Positions 23,312-31,887 of a stretch of 64,000 nucleotides of DNA are shown one piece after another. The notes below the pieces were generated by a model. The model had not been told where the DNA came from, ran no database searches, and saw only the letters and a program-made list of their open reading frames with translations. This DNA is from an uncultured Eubacteriales bacterium. GTDB lineage: Bacteria; Bacillota; Clostridia; Oscillospirales; Acutalibacteraceae. The stretch spans positions 31,963 to 95,962 of the forward strand of contig CAKSGV010000004.1 of the NCBI GenBank assembly GCA_934454845.1, read 5' to 3'. The translations under genes were made by a program, and so were the position numbers. The first letter of the stretch is position 1. Every line of letters begins with the position of its first letter.

Positions 23312-24096
23312 ACGGTTATCACCTGACTGTCCTGCGGCTTAGCGATAGAGAGTATGTAATCCTCGTTTTCTTTAGCTCCTATATCCGCGAGCGATGCTTT
23401 AGCCAAAGAATATGCTAACATCGGCAGATTGTTATGAAGACTTAAATGCCCTAAAATAAATCTCGAAGTTCCGCTTTCAAGCAATTTCGGCAATTCCGCC
23501 GAGCATGCGGTGTTTGACAGATGGCCTTTATCCGATAAAATTCTTAGTTTGAGCTGAGCGGGATAAGGACCGCGTTTTAGCATTTCTGTATCGTGATTTG
23601 ACTCAATAAGCAAAATATCAGAGCCAAAAAGTGCCTTTCTCACATTATCCGTTACAATTCCGAGATCTGTGCAAACGGTAATCTTTTTCCCTCCGGAAAA
23701 AGTATAGGAGTATCCTCCCGAGCCGGGGCTGTCATGACTGGTTGGGAAAAACTCTAAAAGGCCTTCGCCTATTTCTACCGAAGAGTCCGCTATTTCTATC
23801 ACTTCTTTTGCGTTTTCAAGCACACCGCTTGACTCAAGCGCCGAAATTGTTTCTTTAGACGCTATAAGCGGACATTTAAGCGATTTTAATAAAACCTTCA
23901 GTCCGGAAATATGATCCGAATGCGTATGGGTTATAGCTATCGCGTTTATCTTATCTATTTCGCAAGAGAGATTTAAAAGCTTATCTTTTATTCTTTTTGC
24001 GCTGACGCCTGCGTCTATCAGTATTCCGCCGTCAGGCCCCGAAATAAGCGTGGAATTGCCTGTCGAACCGCTGAAAATCGGACAAATTTTTGCCAT
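23308..24096 (-). CDS. walJ: WalJ/YycJ-family metallo-beta-lactamase nuclease
   Basis: A 262-residue metallo-beta-lactamase-fold protein. The metal motif is AITHTHSDHISGL, with further ligands in PTSHDSPGSGGYSY, CTDLGIVTDN and ILGHLSLHNN. It fits the YycJ/WalJ family, an exonuclease associated with DNA repair and with the WalRK two-component locus in bacilli. Here walRK is absent; instead the gene sits between murA and rlmH. A weak hairpin with a T-rich tail precedes its GGAGG ribosome binding site. Confidence 0.85.
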   Translation of the reverse strand: MAKICPIFSGSTGNSTLISGPDGGILIDAGVSAKRIKDKLLNLSCEIDKINAIAITHTHSDHISGLKVLLKSLKCPLIASKETISALESSGVLENAKEVIEIADSSVEIGEGLLEFFPTSHDSPGSGGYSYTFSGGKKITVCTDLGIVTDNVRKALFGSDILLIESNHDTEMLKRGPYPAQLKLRILSDKGHLSNTACSAELPKLLESGTSRFILGHLSLHNNLPMLAYSLAKASLADIGAKENEDYILSIAKPQDSQVITV

Positions 24097-24120
24097 TTTT
24101 ATCCTCCGAAAAAAGTAAAA

Positions 24121-24143
24121 CGAAGACGATTTTTCCGCCTTCG
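24121..24143 (-). terminator. Weak terminator after murA
   Basis: CGAAGGCG pairs with CGTCTTCG (one wobble) around a short A-rich loop, followed by TTTTACTTTTTT on the minus strand. It lies between murA and walJ and probably allows some read-through. Confidence 0.5.
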
Positions 24144-24158
24144 CTTGCTTAAAAATTT

Positions 24159-25466
24159 TTATGCCTGCTTTAATGCGGCAATTTCAGGATCAATTTCGAC
24201 CCTCTTAATATCTGCGCCTAAAGCCGAAAACTTTTCGGCTATATTTTCATAACCCCTGTCGATATAAGAAATATCGCTTACCTCTGTTATACCGTTTGCC
24301 ATAAGACCTGCTATTATCATAGCGGCTCCGGCTCGTAAGTCAACCGCCTTAACAGGCGCGGCTTCAAGCGATTTTACTCCCGATATAACTGCGACCTTTC
24401 CGTCTACCTGAATATCTGCTCCCATAAGGGTAAGCTGATCAACATATCTGAACCTATTGTCCCAAACGCCCTCAGTGATAATACTCGTTCCTTCGGCAAC
24501 CGAAAGCAGAGTTGATATCTGCGGCTGCATATCAGTCGGGAATCCGGGGTGCGGCATAGTTTTTATATTGCACTTTTTCGGTCTTGAAGTCATTTTAACT
24601 CTGACCGCCTCGTCAAACTCTTCTATCTCGGCTCCTGCCTCGGAAAGCTTTGCGGCTATCGATTCAAGGTGCTTGGGAGTAACGTTTTCAATAAGCACAT
24701 CGCCCTTTGTTGCGGCGGCGGCAACCATATATGTGCCTGCCTCTATCTGATCGGGAATTATTGAATAAGTCTTTCCTACAAGACGGCTGACGCCTCTTAT
24801 TTTGATAATGCCCGTACCTGCTCCCATTATATCCGCACCCATAGAGTTAAGGAAGTTAGCAAGGTCTACTATATGCGGCTCCCTTGCGGCATTTTCGATT
24901 ACCGTCAGTCCGCTGACCTTAACTGCGGCAAGCATAATATTTATTGTTGCTCCTACGCTTACGACATCAAGATAAACACTGCTGCCCGTAAGTCTTGAAG
25001 CGCGCGCGTCTACCATACCCTTTTCTATGGTAACCTTAGCGCCCAAAGCTTCAAAACCTTTGATGTGCTGATCTATAGGTCTGACTCCGAAATCGCAGCC
25101 TCCGGGAGGAGCAACTCTCGCGTGGTGCATTCTTCCGAGCAGAGCTCCTAAAAAGTAGCTCGAAGCTCTCATTCCCTGCGCCATTTCTTTAGTCACGATA
25201 TAAGACTTTACAGGCCGCGGATCGATTTCGACCGTGGACTTATTTTTAAACTTAACAACGGCTCCGAGCGAGCTTAAAGTTTTAAGTAATGTTATAACAT
25301 CGGATATCTGAGGAAGATTTTCAATTATACAGGGCCCGTCTGCCAAAAGCACGGCAGGCAAAATTGCCACAGCCGCATTTTTCGCGCCGCTGATATGCAC
25401 GGTGCCCTTAAGCGGTTTCCCACCTTTAATAATAAATTTTTCCAAACCCGGCAACTCCAGTTTCAA
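24159..25466 (-). CDS. murA: UDP-N-acetylglucosamine 1-carboxyvinyltransferase MurA
   Basis: A 435-residue MurA, the first committed enzyme of peptidoglycan synthesis, transferring enolpyruvate from PEP to UDP-GlcNAc. Conserved parts are GTVHISGAKNAAVAILPA near the start and VAPPGGCDFGVRPIDQHI, which contains the catalytic Cys124, the target of fosfomycin. The remaining EPSP-synthase-like repeats are complete (GFPTDMQPQ, LRAGAAMIIAGL). A consensus promoter lies just upstream. Confidence 0.97.
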   Translation of the reverse strand: MKLELPGLEKFIIKGGKPLKGTVHISGAKNAAVAILPAVLLADGPCIIENLPQISDVITLLKTLSSLGAVVKFKNKSTVEIDPRPVKSYIVTKEMAQGMRASSYFLGALLGRMHHARVAPPGGCDFGVRPIDQHIKGFEALGAKVTIEKGMVDARASRLTGSSVYLDVVSVGATINIMLAAVKVSGLTVIENAAREPHIVDLANFLNSMGADIMGAGTGIIKIRGVSRLVGKTYSIIPDQIEAGTYMVAAAATKGDVLIENVTPKHLESIAAKLSEAGAEIEEFDEAVRVKMTSRPKKCNIKTMPHPGFPTDMQPQISTLLSVAEGTSIITEGVWDNRFRYVDQLTLMGADIQVDGKVAVISGVKSLEAAPVKAVDLRAGAAMIIAGLMANGITEVSDISYIDRGYENIAEKFSALGADIKRVEIDPEIAALKQA

Positions 25467-25511
25467 ATTAAATATAAATATTTATATACATTATGTGCTG
25501 TTTATTTAAAT

Positions 25512-25540
25512 ATTATATACAATTTATATCTTTTTGTCAA
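25512..25540 (-). promoter_or_regulatory. Sigma-A promoter of murA
   Basis: TTGACA (25540-25535), 17-bp spacer, TATAAT (25517-25512). The -35 lies inside the last codons of the upstream membrane-protein gene, so murA can be expressed independently of it. Confidence 0.8.
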
Positions 25541-26339
25541 TCTCTGACGACTCTTTAAAGACGCCCGGTTTAAAATATTCGAACACGCAGCCTGCGGCAA
25601 AAAGCGCCGCCGCAAGCATTAAAAAGCAATCGGAACTCCCTTGCGAAAAAGAAATGCTTTTACCCGAAAATTTGCAAATAAGCTGCGGCAGACACGCGCA
25701 AACATTGAAAAATATTGCACCGTATGCCCCTATAAGAAGCTTTTTTCCGATTATATCCTTTTCAAATCCGTTATAGGCCTTTGCGAATTCAAGCATAAAT
25801 ATAAGAGTAAAACAAATTCCCGCAATTAAAAACACATTATCCGTGATAAGCGCGATATAAGCGATTTTTATAAAAACATTTATAAGCTTTACAATAAAAT
25901 AGATCACCGGTACCGCAAAAGCCGCTCCCGAAATTTTAAAATCAAGAAAAGCGGAAAGCCCGAAAATGATAAAAAACACGGTGCTTGCAAAAGCGAAAAT
26001 ATCAATAAGGGAAAGACCTATTTTCCCCAATTCATTTTGAGCGGAAATTCTGCTTATCATATCCGCGCAGATCGAGAGCGATAAAATAAACGAGGATATT
26101 CCGCAAAGCTTGCCTGTTTTTTTAACGGGTTTTATATCTTTTTTTACAAAAAGGCAAAAAACTGCCGCCGCCGCAAAAGAAACTAACACTATCACCGTCA
26201 TCGAAGCGGCAATTGCGCTGTACTGCGAAAGCACAAAGCCGGTAAGCGGATCTATCGTGAAAAAAAGCTGAAATACTCTGATCACTGTGCAGACGATAAG
26301 CGCTGTTATAAAATAAATATTTATATGCGATAATTTCAT
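25524..26339 (-). CDS. Multi-spanning membrane protein of unknown function
   Basis: A 271-residue, very hydrophobic protein with about seven membrane segments (for example ISSFILSLSICADMI, IFAFASTVFFIIFGLSAFL and MLAAALFAAGCVF). I recognise no catalytic motif or family. Short basic loops (KKDIKPVKKTGK, KDIIGKKL) mark likely cytoplasmic sides. It lies between murA and the divergent spoIID and has its own promoter. The start region carries a tandem duplication of GTGAATTATGAAA, so two nearby ATGs exist; the downstream one (26339) is in frame. The sporulation neighbours hint at a sporulation or envelope role, but that is only position. Confidence 0.7.
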   Translation of the reverse strand: MKLSHINIYFITALIVCTVIRVFQLFFTIDPLTGFVLSQYSAIAASMTVIVLVSFAAAAVFCLFVKKDIKPVKKTGKLCGISSFILSLSICADMISRISAQNELGKIGLSLIDIFAFASTVFFIIFGLSAFLDFKISGAAFAVPVIYFIVKLINVFIKIAYIALITDNVFLIAGICFTLIFMLEFAKAYNGFEKDIIGKKLLIGAYGAIFFNVCACLPQLICKFSGKSISFSQGSSDCFLMLAAALFAAGCVFEYFKPGVFKESSEIDKKI

Positions 26340-26380
26340 AATTCACACTTTCATAATTCACTTAAAATTTTAATATAATT

Positions 26381-26409
26381 ATTTTATAAAAAATATAAAA
26401 AAAAGTCAA
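26381..26409 (-). promoter_or_regulatory. Promoter of the unknown membrane protein gene
   Basis: TTGACT (26409-26404), 17-bp T-rich spacer, TAAAAT (26386-26381). Confidence 0.6.
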
Positions 26410-26426
26410 TACCGGGAGGTGTGATT

Positions 26427-27395
26427 TTGGCGGAAAATATAAAAGCGGCTTTAATTGTTTCAGCGGCTCTTATTTTAAGCATTTTGTTATTTCCGGCAGT
26501 TAAATTCAAAGCTCAAACCTCCCCTTCGGTCAAGACCTTTGCAAAGCCTGCCGAAAGCATAACAAAAGAGCAGAAAGAAGAAACTTTCAGGCTTTACCGC
26601 ACAAAGCTAAAAAAAACCGAAAAAATATCTGCCGAGGAATATATTTTCTGCGTTGTGGCAAGCGAAATGCCGATATCTTACGGCGAAGAAGCGCTTAAAG
26701 CCCAGGCTGTTGCGGCATATACTTTTGCCGAGAGAAAAAAACTTGCGGCGCAAAAGAGCGCCGCAGAATATGATATTACCGATGACTATACGGTCGATCA
26801 GGCATTTAAGGATAAATCGGAAATTTTAGAGGGCTGGAAAGATAATTCTCAAAAAAATGAGGAATTTTTAAGTAAAATAATATCCTCTGTAAAAGGAGAA
26901 TATCTTACATATAAAAACGAAATCGCCTTTACGCCCTATTTTGCGATTTCTCCGGGGCTTACCGATAAATGCAGCGACGTTTTTTCATCCGATCTGCCTT
27001 ATCTCATCCCTTGCGACAGCTCTTTTGATAAGCTTGCCCAAGGTTACCGCACGAGCGCAACTTTTACTAAAGACGAGCTTAAAGAAAAGCTTAAAATCAC
27101 AGAAGATATCACCGAAAAATCATTTTCCGATTTTGAAAAAACCTCTTCGGGGCTTGTAAAATCGCTTAAACTGAACGGTAAAAAATTAAGCGGAAGTGAA
27201 ATTTCAAAAGCACTAAATCTTAGATCGCGCACATTTGAAATTTCTTATAATGACTCAAAATTCACCTTCACCGTATCGGGTTACGGCCATAATGTCGGAA
27301 TGAGCCAAACAGGCGCAAAATATCTTGCCGCCCAGGGCAGTGGTTATAAGGAGATACTTAGCCACTATTACCCCGGGTGCGAAATAAAAAATTAA
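26427..27395 (+). CDS. spoIID: Stage II sporulation protein D
   Basis: SpoIID is the peptidoglycan lytic transglycosylase of the engulfment complex (with SpoIIM and SpoIIP) in the mother cell. An N-terminal membrane anchor (ALIVSAALILSILLFPAV) is followed by the SpoIID domain: EKISAEEYIFCVVASEMP, which holds the catalytic Glu, then EALKAQAVAAYTFAERK, and the C-terminal GYGHNVGMSQTGAKYLAA and ILSHYYPGCEI. I start at TTG (26427), 7 nt after GGAGG; the GTG at 26421 is too close. It overlaps the convergent spoIIE by 4 nt at the stop codons. Sigma-E control is expected from the family, but I could not pick a clear sigma-E promoter. Confidence 0.92.
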   Translation: MAENIKAALIVSAALILSILLFPAVKFKAQTSPSVKTFAKPAESITKEQKEETFRLYRTKLKKTEKISAEEYIFCVVASEMPISYGEEALKAQAVAAYTFAERKKLAAQKSAAEYDITDDYTVDQAFKDKSEILEGWKDNSQKNEEFLSKIISSVKGEYLTYKNEIAFTPYFAISPGLTDKCSDVFSSDLPYLIPCDSSFDKLAQGYRTSATFTKDELKEKLKITEDITEKSFSDFEKTSSGLVKSLKLNGKKLSGSEISKALNLRSRTFEISYNDSKFTFTVSGYGHNVGMSQTGAKYLAAQGSGYKEILSHYYPGCEIKN

Positions 27396-29698
27396 GATGC
27401 TTTTTCAAGGATAGCAGCAATAACGGTTATATCGTCTTCGTGACCGTCTGTTCTTCTGCGGCGCGCGCTTTCGGCAATTTTTTCGGCCAGGTCTTTGGCA
27501 GAGCCGTCTTTATAGCATTCAAGCTCCGCTCTTATCCATTCGGTGCCGTCGAATGAAGCACCGTCAGAGAGCATTAAAAGCACATCTCCGCTTTTAAGCC
27601 TTATTCCCGCCCTGTCGAATGCAACATCATGCAGAATTCCCACCGGCAGCGAAGTGCTTTCGGCTCTTCCGCACCTACCCGATCTTCTCACGATGGTCGG
27701 AGCGGCGCCGGCTTTATATATATCGGTTTCGCCGGTGAAAAGATCGATACTTGCGATATCCACCGTTGCAAGCGATTCGTCGGACGATTTAAAGAGCATT
27801 GAGGAATTTAGAATTTTAAGCGAGCAATCGTAGCCGAATCCCGCCTTTAGAAGTCTTGACATCAGTCCCGACGCCATCGCACCGTCTACCGCGGCTCTTC
27901 CGCCCGTTCCCATTCCGTCGCTTAAAATCGCTATGAATTTTCCGCAGCCGTCGGTAAAACAGTTGTAAGCGTCGCCGCTCATAGTTCCCCCTGCCGCCGC
28001 TATCTGGCTGACTCCAAGATCAATTTTATACACTGCGTGTTCGGTAATGCTTAAAAATATTTCGTTATCCTCTTCGGTTATTTCGGGAGCGTCAAAATCC
28101 CTTTCGCAAACAATACTTAACGTCTTCATTATCTGCAGTTTATTGATTATGCAGTCGTCGGATTTTTTAATACGCATTTCTATCGTCATTCTGCCGTACC
28201 TGTCTATTCTCGCCGCCGCGGAAGACACCCTGATATTTATGTTTTTAAGTGCGCTCACGGCAGTAAGAGCCGCGGCATTATCAAATTTTTCTTCACTGCT
28301 TATTTCTTCGGCGAGATCTCTTAACATACAGGAGATTCCCTCAAACTGATCTGAAACGACGCTCCTTACCTCTTCAATTCTGTTTTCCGCGGCGGTTTTC
28401 GAGGCAAACGCCGCGTATTTATCCGCTATAACACCGACCGTTCCTTTGATTTTTATACATCTCGCCTTGAATTCATCAGGCACGCTCTGCATAATATCCG
28501 ATTCTTTTCTTTCCTTTATATGACCTATAACTCCCAAAACCGCCTCTAAAGTTGCGTCTTTTTTGGTTTCCCAGCAGTGAATTCTCAACTTGCACCCACA
28601 GCAAGCTTTAAGCTCTATTTCCCTAATAAGAGTGTTAAAATCGGGCGAATTTATGCGGCCGAGCTCCGTTGAGACCTGCTCGACTGTATCTGAAACCTTT
28701 TTAAGCGCGCCTGATGCCTTTTCAAGCCTTATAACCGCCGTCTTTTTAGCGCAGGAAGGCACTGTTATCTGAGGCACACCCGAAAAAAGCTTCGAAAACA
28801 CTATTCCGCTCGTTCTAGGAAGCAGTAAAAAAATTCCGGTACCTATTATAAACTCGGTAAATGAAGCCGCGATATTACCCGTAGTTCCGTAAGCCGCGTT
28901 TACAATAAAGCATACGGTAAACGCTGCAGTTTCGGCATATTTTCCAAGCCCCGAAAAAATTCCCGCAGCCATTCCGCCGAGATAAAATGTAGATTCTGTG
29001 GGATTTGAGGATAAAAGACTTGTAAAAGCGGCGCATATTCCGCAGGCAGTGCCTGCAAGCGTTCCGCCGTACCTCGCGGCGGTCAAAATCAGTGTGACAG
29101 CAATTATTTTACCCACCGAAACGGAATAAATCTTTAAATTATTAAGTCCCACAAGCAAAAGGCTGAATGATAAAAGCAAACAGCATAGCTCGTCGGGAGA
29201 CAGTCCGCAGCTCCCGTGCTTTACCGCATTATATGTTTTTGATACCAAATATGCTCCTGCCGCGCAAAGGAGAGTTTCTGCTATTAAGTCTATAAGCTTA
29301 TAGCCGGTATTCATTGCCGCGGCTATTCCTGTTGCAAGATTTGCGCAAAATGCAGCAAAAGCGGCGAAAACGGGATTTTTTGAAATTTTGCTTTTATTTG
29401 AAAATATAAGCTTTAGCGCTAATACTCCCAGCACCGCCGTGATGTACTTAAAACCGCTTGTCCATACAGCCGGAAAAAAATAAGCTAAAAATGCGCCTAT
29501 CGCCGCCGACGGTGCATACTGCCATGGACTTCCCGAAACAAAGGAAAGCCCGAAAGGCATTATTCTTTTTGCCACAACTCCTCTTGCCCCTATAAAAGCC
29601 GCCGCTCCGAAAAGAATATGTATTCCGATTTTAATAAGCGGTGAAGAAGTATCGAGTGATCGGTAACTTCTTTTTTTTACAATATCTTTCAATCTCAC
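27392..29698 (-). CDS. spoIIE: Stage II sporulation protein E (SpoIIE)
   Basis: A 768-residue membrane phosphatase that dephosphorylates SpoIIAA to release sigma F in the forespore and helps place the polar septum. The N-terminal third has about ten membrane segments. A central regulatory/FtsZ-interaction region follows (about residues 300-560). The C-terminal PP2C domain has AILSDGMGTGGRAAVDGAM, DLFTGETDIYKAGAAP, DVLLMLSDGA and DDITVIAAILE, with the metal-binding Asp residues intact. Length and order match Bacillus SpoIIE (about 827 residues). Its promoter has the unusual 21-bp spacing listed separately. Confidence 0.94.
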   Translation of the reverse strand: MRLKDIVKKRSYRSLDTSSPLIKIGIHILFGAAAFIGARGVVAKRIMPFGLSFVSGSPWQYAPSAAIGAFLAYFFPAVWTSGFKYITAVLGVLALKLIFSNKSKISKNPVFAAFAAFCANLATGIAAAMNTGYKLIDLIAETLLCAAGAYLVSKTYNAVKHGSCGLSPDELCCLLLSFSLLLVGLNNLKIYSVSVGKIIAVTLILTAARYGGTLAGTACGICAAFTSLLSSNPTESTFYLGGMAAGIFSGLGKYAETAAFTVCFIVNAAYGTTGNIAASFTEFIIGTGIFLLLPRTSGIVFSKLFSGVPQITVPSCAKKTAVIRLEKASGALKKVSDTVEQVSTELGRINSPDFNTLIREIELKACCGCKLRIHCWETKKDATLEAVLGVIGHIKERKESDIMQSVPDEFKARCIKIKGTVGVIADKYAAFASKTAAENRIEEVRSVVSDQFEGISCMLRDLAEEISSEEKFDNAAALTAVSALKNINIRVSSAAARIDRYGRMTIEMRIKKSDDCIINKLQIMKTLSIVCERDFDAPEITEEDNEIFLSITEHAVYKIDLGVSQIAAAGGTMSGDAYNCFTDGCGKFIAILSDGMGTGGRAAVDGAMASGLMSRLLKAGFGYDCSLKILNSSMLFKSSDESLATVDIASIDLFTGETDIYKAGAAPTIVRRSGRCGRAESTSLPVGILHDVAFDRAGIRLKSGDVLLMLSDGASFDGTEWIRAELECYKDGSAKDLAEKIAESARRRRTDGHEDDITVIAAILEKAS

Positions 29699-29724
29699 TG
29701 CCTCCTGATTACATTTTTTATTTA

Positions 29725-29757
29725 ATTATACATTTTATAAATTAAATAATTTGTCAA
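29725..29757 (-). promoter_or_regulatory. spoIIE promoter with 21-bp -35/-10 spacing
   Basis: Perfect TTGACA (29757-29752) and perfect TATAAT (29730-29725), but 21 bp apart. In B. subtilis the spoIIE and spoIIG promoters have this kind of over-long spacing (21-22 bp) and need phosphorylated Spo0A bound over the -35 region. Here the plus strand over the -35 reads TGTCAAA, one base away from the Spo0A box TGTCGAA. The spacing is read directly; the Spo0A control is inferred. Confidence 0.65.
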
Positions 29758-29844
29758 AGTAGATAATCAAAACATTAAAATTTATGTAATTTTAATGTAA
29801 AAAAAAGCGAATTGTGCATAAAATAATTTCGGGAAGTGAGATTT

Positions 29845-30489
29845 TTGAAAAAATTTTATATTTTTATGTGCATAGTGATTATTTCGGCTCTTGTTTTAGG
29901 CGTTTCTGCGGCGGCGCTTTCTAAAATGGGATCAACCGGAGAAGAAGTCAAAAGTATACAGTCGGTTTTAAAGGAAAAGGGATATTATTCGGGAAATATC
30001 GACGGTATTTTCGGCACGGGAACAAAAAATGCCGTAAAGCAGTTTCAGTCCGACTGCGGCTTATCCGCCGACGGTATTGTCGGAGAAAAAACATTAAAGG
30101 CTTTAGGACTGAATAAACAGGATAATAACGGATATTCCTCTTCTGATTTTAACCTTCTTGCTCGCGTTATATCGGCGGAAGCAAGAGGCGAATCATATTC
30201 GGGACAGGTGGCAGTCGGAGCGGTGATACTTAACCGCGTGGAGCACCCATCTTTTCCTGATACTCTTTCGGGGGTAATATATCAAAAGGGAGCTTTCACA
30301 TGTTTGAGTGACGGTCAGTTTTATGAAGCTGTGTCAGACAGCGCTTATGCCGCCGCCCGCGATGCGATAAACGGGCTTGATCCCTCGGGCGGAGCTATTT
30401 ATTACTACAATCCGAAAACCTCTACCTCAAAATGGATTCTTTCCCGCCCGGTGATAACAACTATCGGAAGACACCGTTTTTGCAGCTGA
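29845..30489 (+). CDS. sleB: Spore cortex-lytic enzyme SleB
   Basis: SleB degrades spore cortex peptidoglycan at germination. After a signal peptide (FYIFMCIVIISALVLGVSAA) comes a peptidoglycan-binding domain (LKEKGYYSGNIDGIFGTGT, then KNAVKQFQSDCGLSADGIVG), then the hydrolase domain (LLARVISAEARGESYSGQVA, VGAVILNRVEHPSFPDTLSG, AIYYYNPKTSTSKWI), whose Glu in SAEARGE is the likely catalytic residue. I start at TTG (29845), because GGAAGTGA lies just before it; a GTG at 29836 lies within that ribosome binding site. No ypeB gene follows. Confidence 0.92.
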   Translation: MKKFYIFMCIVIISALVLGVSAAALSKMGSTGEEVKSIQSVLKEKGYYSGNIDGIFGTGTKNAVKQFQSDCGLSADGIVGEKTLKALGLNKQDNNGYSSSDFNLLARVISAEARGESYSGQVAVGAVILNRVEHPSFPDTLSGVIYQKGAFTCLSDGQFYEAVSDSAYAAARDAINGLDPSGGAIYYYNPKTSTSKWILSRPVITTIGRHRFCS

Positions 30490-30499
30490 AAATAAAAAA

Positions 30500-30524
30500 A
30501 TCACTCCGAAAATTTCGGAGTGAT
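30500..30524 (-). terminator. Terminator of the rpmG-rplA operon
   Basis: ATCACTCCGAAA and its complement around one base, followed on the minus strand by TTTTTTTATTTTC. It ends the ribosomal-protein operon and may also serve the convergent sleB, although the plus-strand tail is poor in T. Confidence 0.85.
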
Positions 30525-30544
30525 CAAAATTTTGATAAAATCTA

Positions 30545-31240
30545 TTAAGCGCCGAATTTAGCAACATTAAGCTTAACGCCGGGGCCCATAGTTGTAGCTA
30601 TTACGCAGGACTTGATGTACTGACCCTTTGTGGCAGCGGGTTTAGCTTTAACAATCGCGTCCATAAGAGTATCAAGATTCTGCTTAATCTTCTCTGCACC
30701 GAAAGAAACCTTTCCGATGGGGCAGTGAATAATGTTTGTTTTGTCAAGACGGTATTCAATTTTACCTGCCTTTGCTTCCTTAACAGCCTTTTCGACATCG
30801 GGTGTAACAGTTCCTGCTTTAGGAGTAGGCATAAGACCGCGGGGGCCCAAAACCTTACCTAAACGGCCTACCATACCCATCATATCCGGTGTTGCTATAA
30901 CAACATCGAAATCAAGCCAGTTTTCTTTCTGGATCTTTGCAACGATCTCGTCACCGCCGGCAAAATCAGCGCCTGCCGCGAGAGCAGCCTCTGCCTTGTC
31001 GGGCTTAGCGATAACAAGGACTTTAACATCTTTACCTGTTCCGTTCGGAAGAACGACCGCGCCTCTTACCTGCTGATCGGCATGACGGGAATCAACGCCT
31101 AAACGAACGTGAACTTCAACTGTTTCGTCAAACTTAGCAGTACCGGTCTTTACAGCAACAGCTACCGCCTCGTCAACATCATAAAACTTACCTGCTTCGA
31201 TAAGTTTCACACTATCATTATACTTTTTTCCGTGTTTCAT
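30545..31240 (-). CDS. rplA: 50S ribosomal protein L1
   Basis: A 231-residue uL1, which forms the mobile L1 stalk at the ribosomal E site and in many bacteria represses its own mRNA. Recognisable segments: [60 protein letters not shown] and the C-terminal MGPGVKLNV. It is the last gene of rpmG-secE-nusG-rplK-rplA. A structured element with GTGGGAGGAAA lies upstream (31261-31287). Confidence 0.97.
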   Translation of the reverse strand: MKHGKKYNDSVKLIEAGKFYDVDEAVAVAVKTGTAKFDETVEVHVRLGVDSRHADQQVRGAVVLPNGTGKDVKVLVIAKPDKAEAALAAGADFAGGDEIVAKIQKENWLDFDVVIATPDMMGMVGRLGKVLGPRGLMPTPKAGTVTPDVEKAVKEAKAGKIEYRLDKTNIIHCPIGKVSFGAEKIKQNLDTLMDAIVKAKPAATKGQYIKSCVIATTMGPGVKLNVAKFGA

Positions 31241-31260
31241 TAAAATTTACCTCCCAATAA

Positions 31261-31287
31261 GTGGTTAAATCGGAATTTTCCTCCCAC
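31261..31287 (-). promoter_or_regulatory. Structured leader element before rplA
   Basis: On the minus strand the segment starts GTGGGAGGAAA and closes with CCAC, giving GTGG/CCAC pairing around an inner GGAA/TTCC stem. A near copy of the same design lies before rplK. The shared bulges and stems suggest a protein-binding site, possibly L1 autoregulation. The structure is by eye only. Confidence 0.45.
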
Positions 31288-31296
31288 AAGAGAGAA

Positions 31297-31722
31297 CTAA
31301 TCGACTACTTCTACGCCCATACTGCGAGCGGTACCTGCGATCATACTCATTGCGGATTCAATGCTTGCCGCGTTAAGATCGGGCATTTTGGTTTCTGCGA
31401 TTTTTCTGATCTGCTCGCTTGTGATCTTGGCAACCTTGGTTTTGTTAGGTGTGCCGGAAGCGGTTTCAATACCGCAAGCCTTCTTGATAAGAACGGCAGC
31501 GGGCGGAGTCTTTGTAATAAAAGTAAACGAGCGGTCTGCATAAACGGTGATAACAACCGGGATAATAAGACCTGCGTCATTTTTGGTCTTTTCGTTAAAG
31601 GCCTTAGTGAATTCCATAATATTAAGGCCGTACTGACCGAGAGCAGGACCTACCGGGGGAGCCGGTGTAGCTTTTCCGGCGGGAATCTGCAATTTAATAT
31701 AACCTGTAATTTTCTGAGCCAT
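31297..31722 (-). CDS. rplK: 50S ribosomal protein L11
   Basis: A 141-residue uL11 of the GTPase-associated centre, target of thiostrepton and needed for RelA activation. It starts [18 protein letters not shown] and has [18 protein letters not shown] and [10 protein letters not shown] use the ATG at 31722, preceded by GGAGGTG; the longer frame to 31872 runs through the untranslated leader. It lies 165 nt after nusG and 56 nt before rplA. Confidence 0.97.
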   Translation of the reverse strand: MAQKITGYIKLQIPAGKATPAPPVGPALGQYGLNIMEFTKAFNEKTKNDAGLIIPVVITVYADRSFTFITKTPPAAVLIKKACGIETASGTPNKTKVAKITSEQIRKIAETKMPDLNAASIESAMSMIAGTARSMGVEVVD

Positions 31723-31742
31723 TAATAGCACCTCCAAAATTC

Positions 31743-31793
31743 GTGGTAACCGTGTTTTTACTAACACTCGGCGGAAATAAAATTTCCTCCCAC
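31743..31793 (-). promoter_or_regulatory. Structured leader element before rplK
   Basis: Like the element before rplA, this starts GTGGGAGGAAA on the minus strand and ends with ACCAC just before the GGAGG ribosome binding site. It can form an outer GTGG/CCAC stem, an inner GGAAAT/ATTTCC stem, and an extra GTGTT/AACAC hairpin. The region 31794-31887 between it and nusG also holds CCGCAC/GTGCGG complementarity. Confidence 0.45.
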
Positions 31794-31887
31794 TCGACAC
31801 AATCGCAATAACGCCGCACAGACGGTTAACCTTTACCGTGCGGTAAAAATGAAAGTGTCGCACAAAGAGCAAGTTGCTGCTCTTTTA

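Noticed and set aside
26340..26420. Sigma-E promoter for spoIID
   Set aside because: Several AT-rich words look like half of the consensus, but none had both boxes at the right spacing.
30545..31240. Long plus-strand frame opposite rplA
   Set aside because: The minus strand encodes an unmistakable L1; the plus-strand frame is a composition shadow without a ribosome binding site.
31723..31872. A 50-residue N-terminal extension of rplK
   Set aside because: L11 begins at MAQKITGY with GGAGGTG just before it; the extension covers a structured leader and is not conserved in the family.
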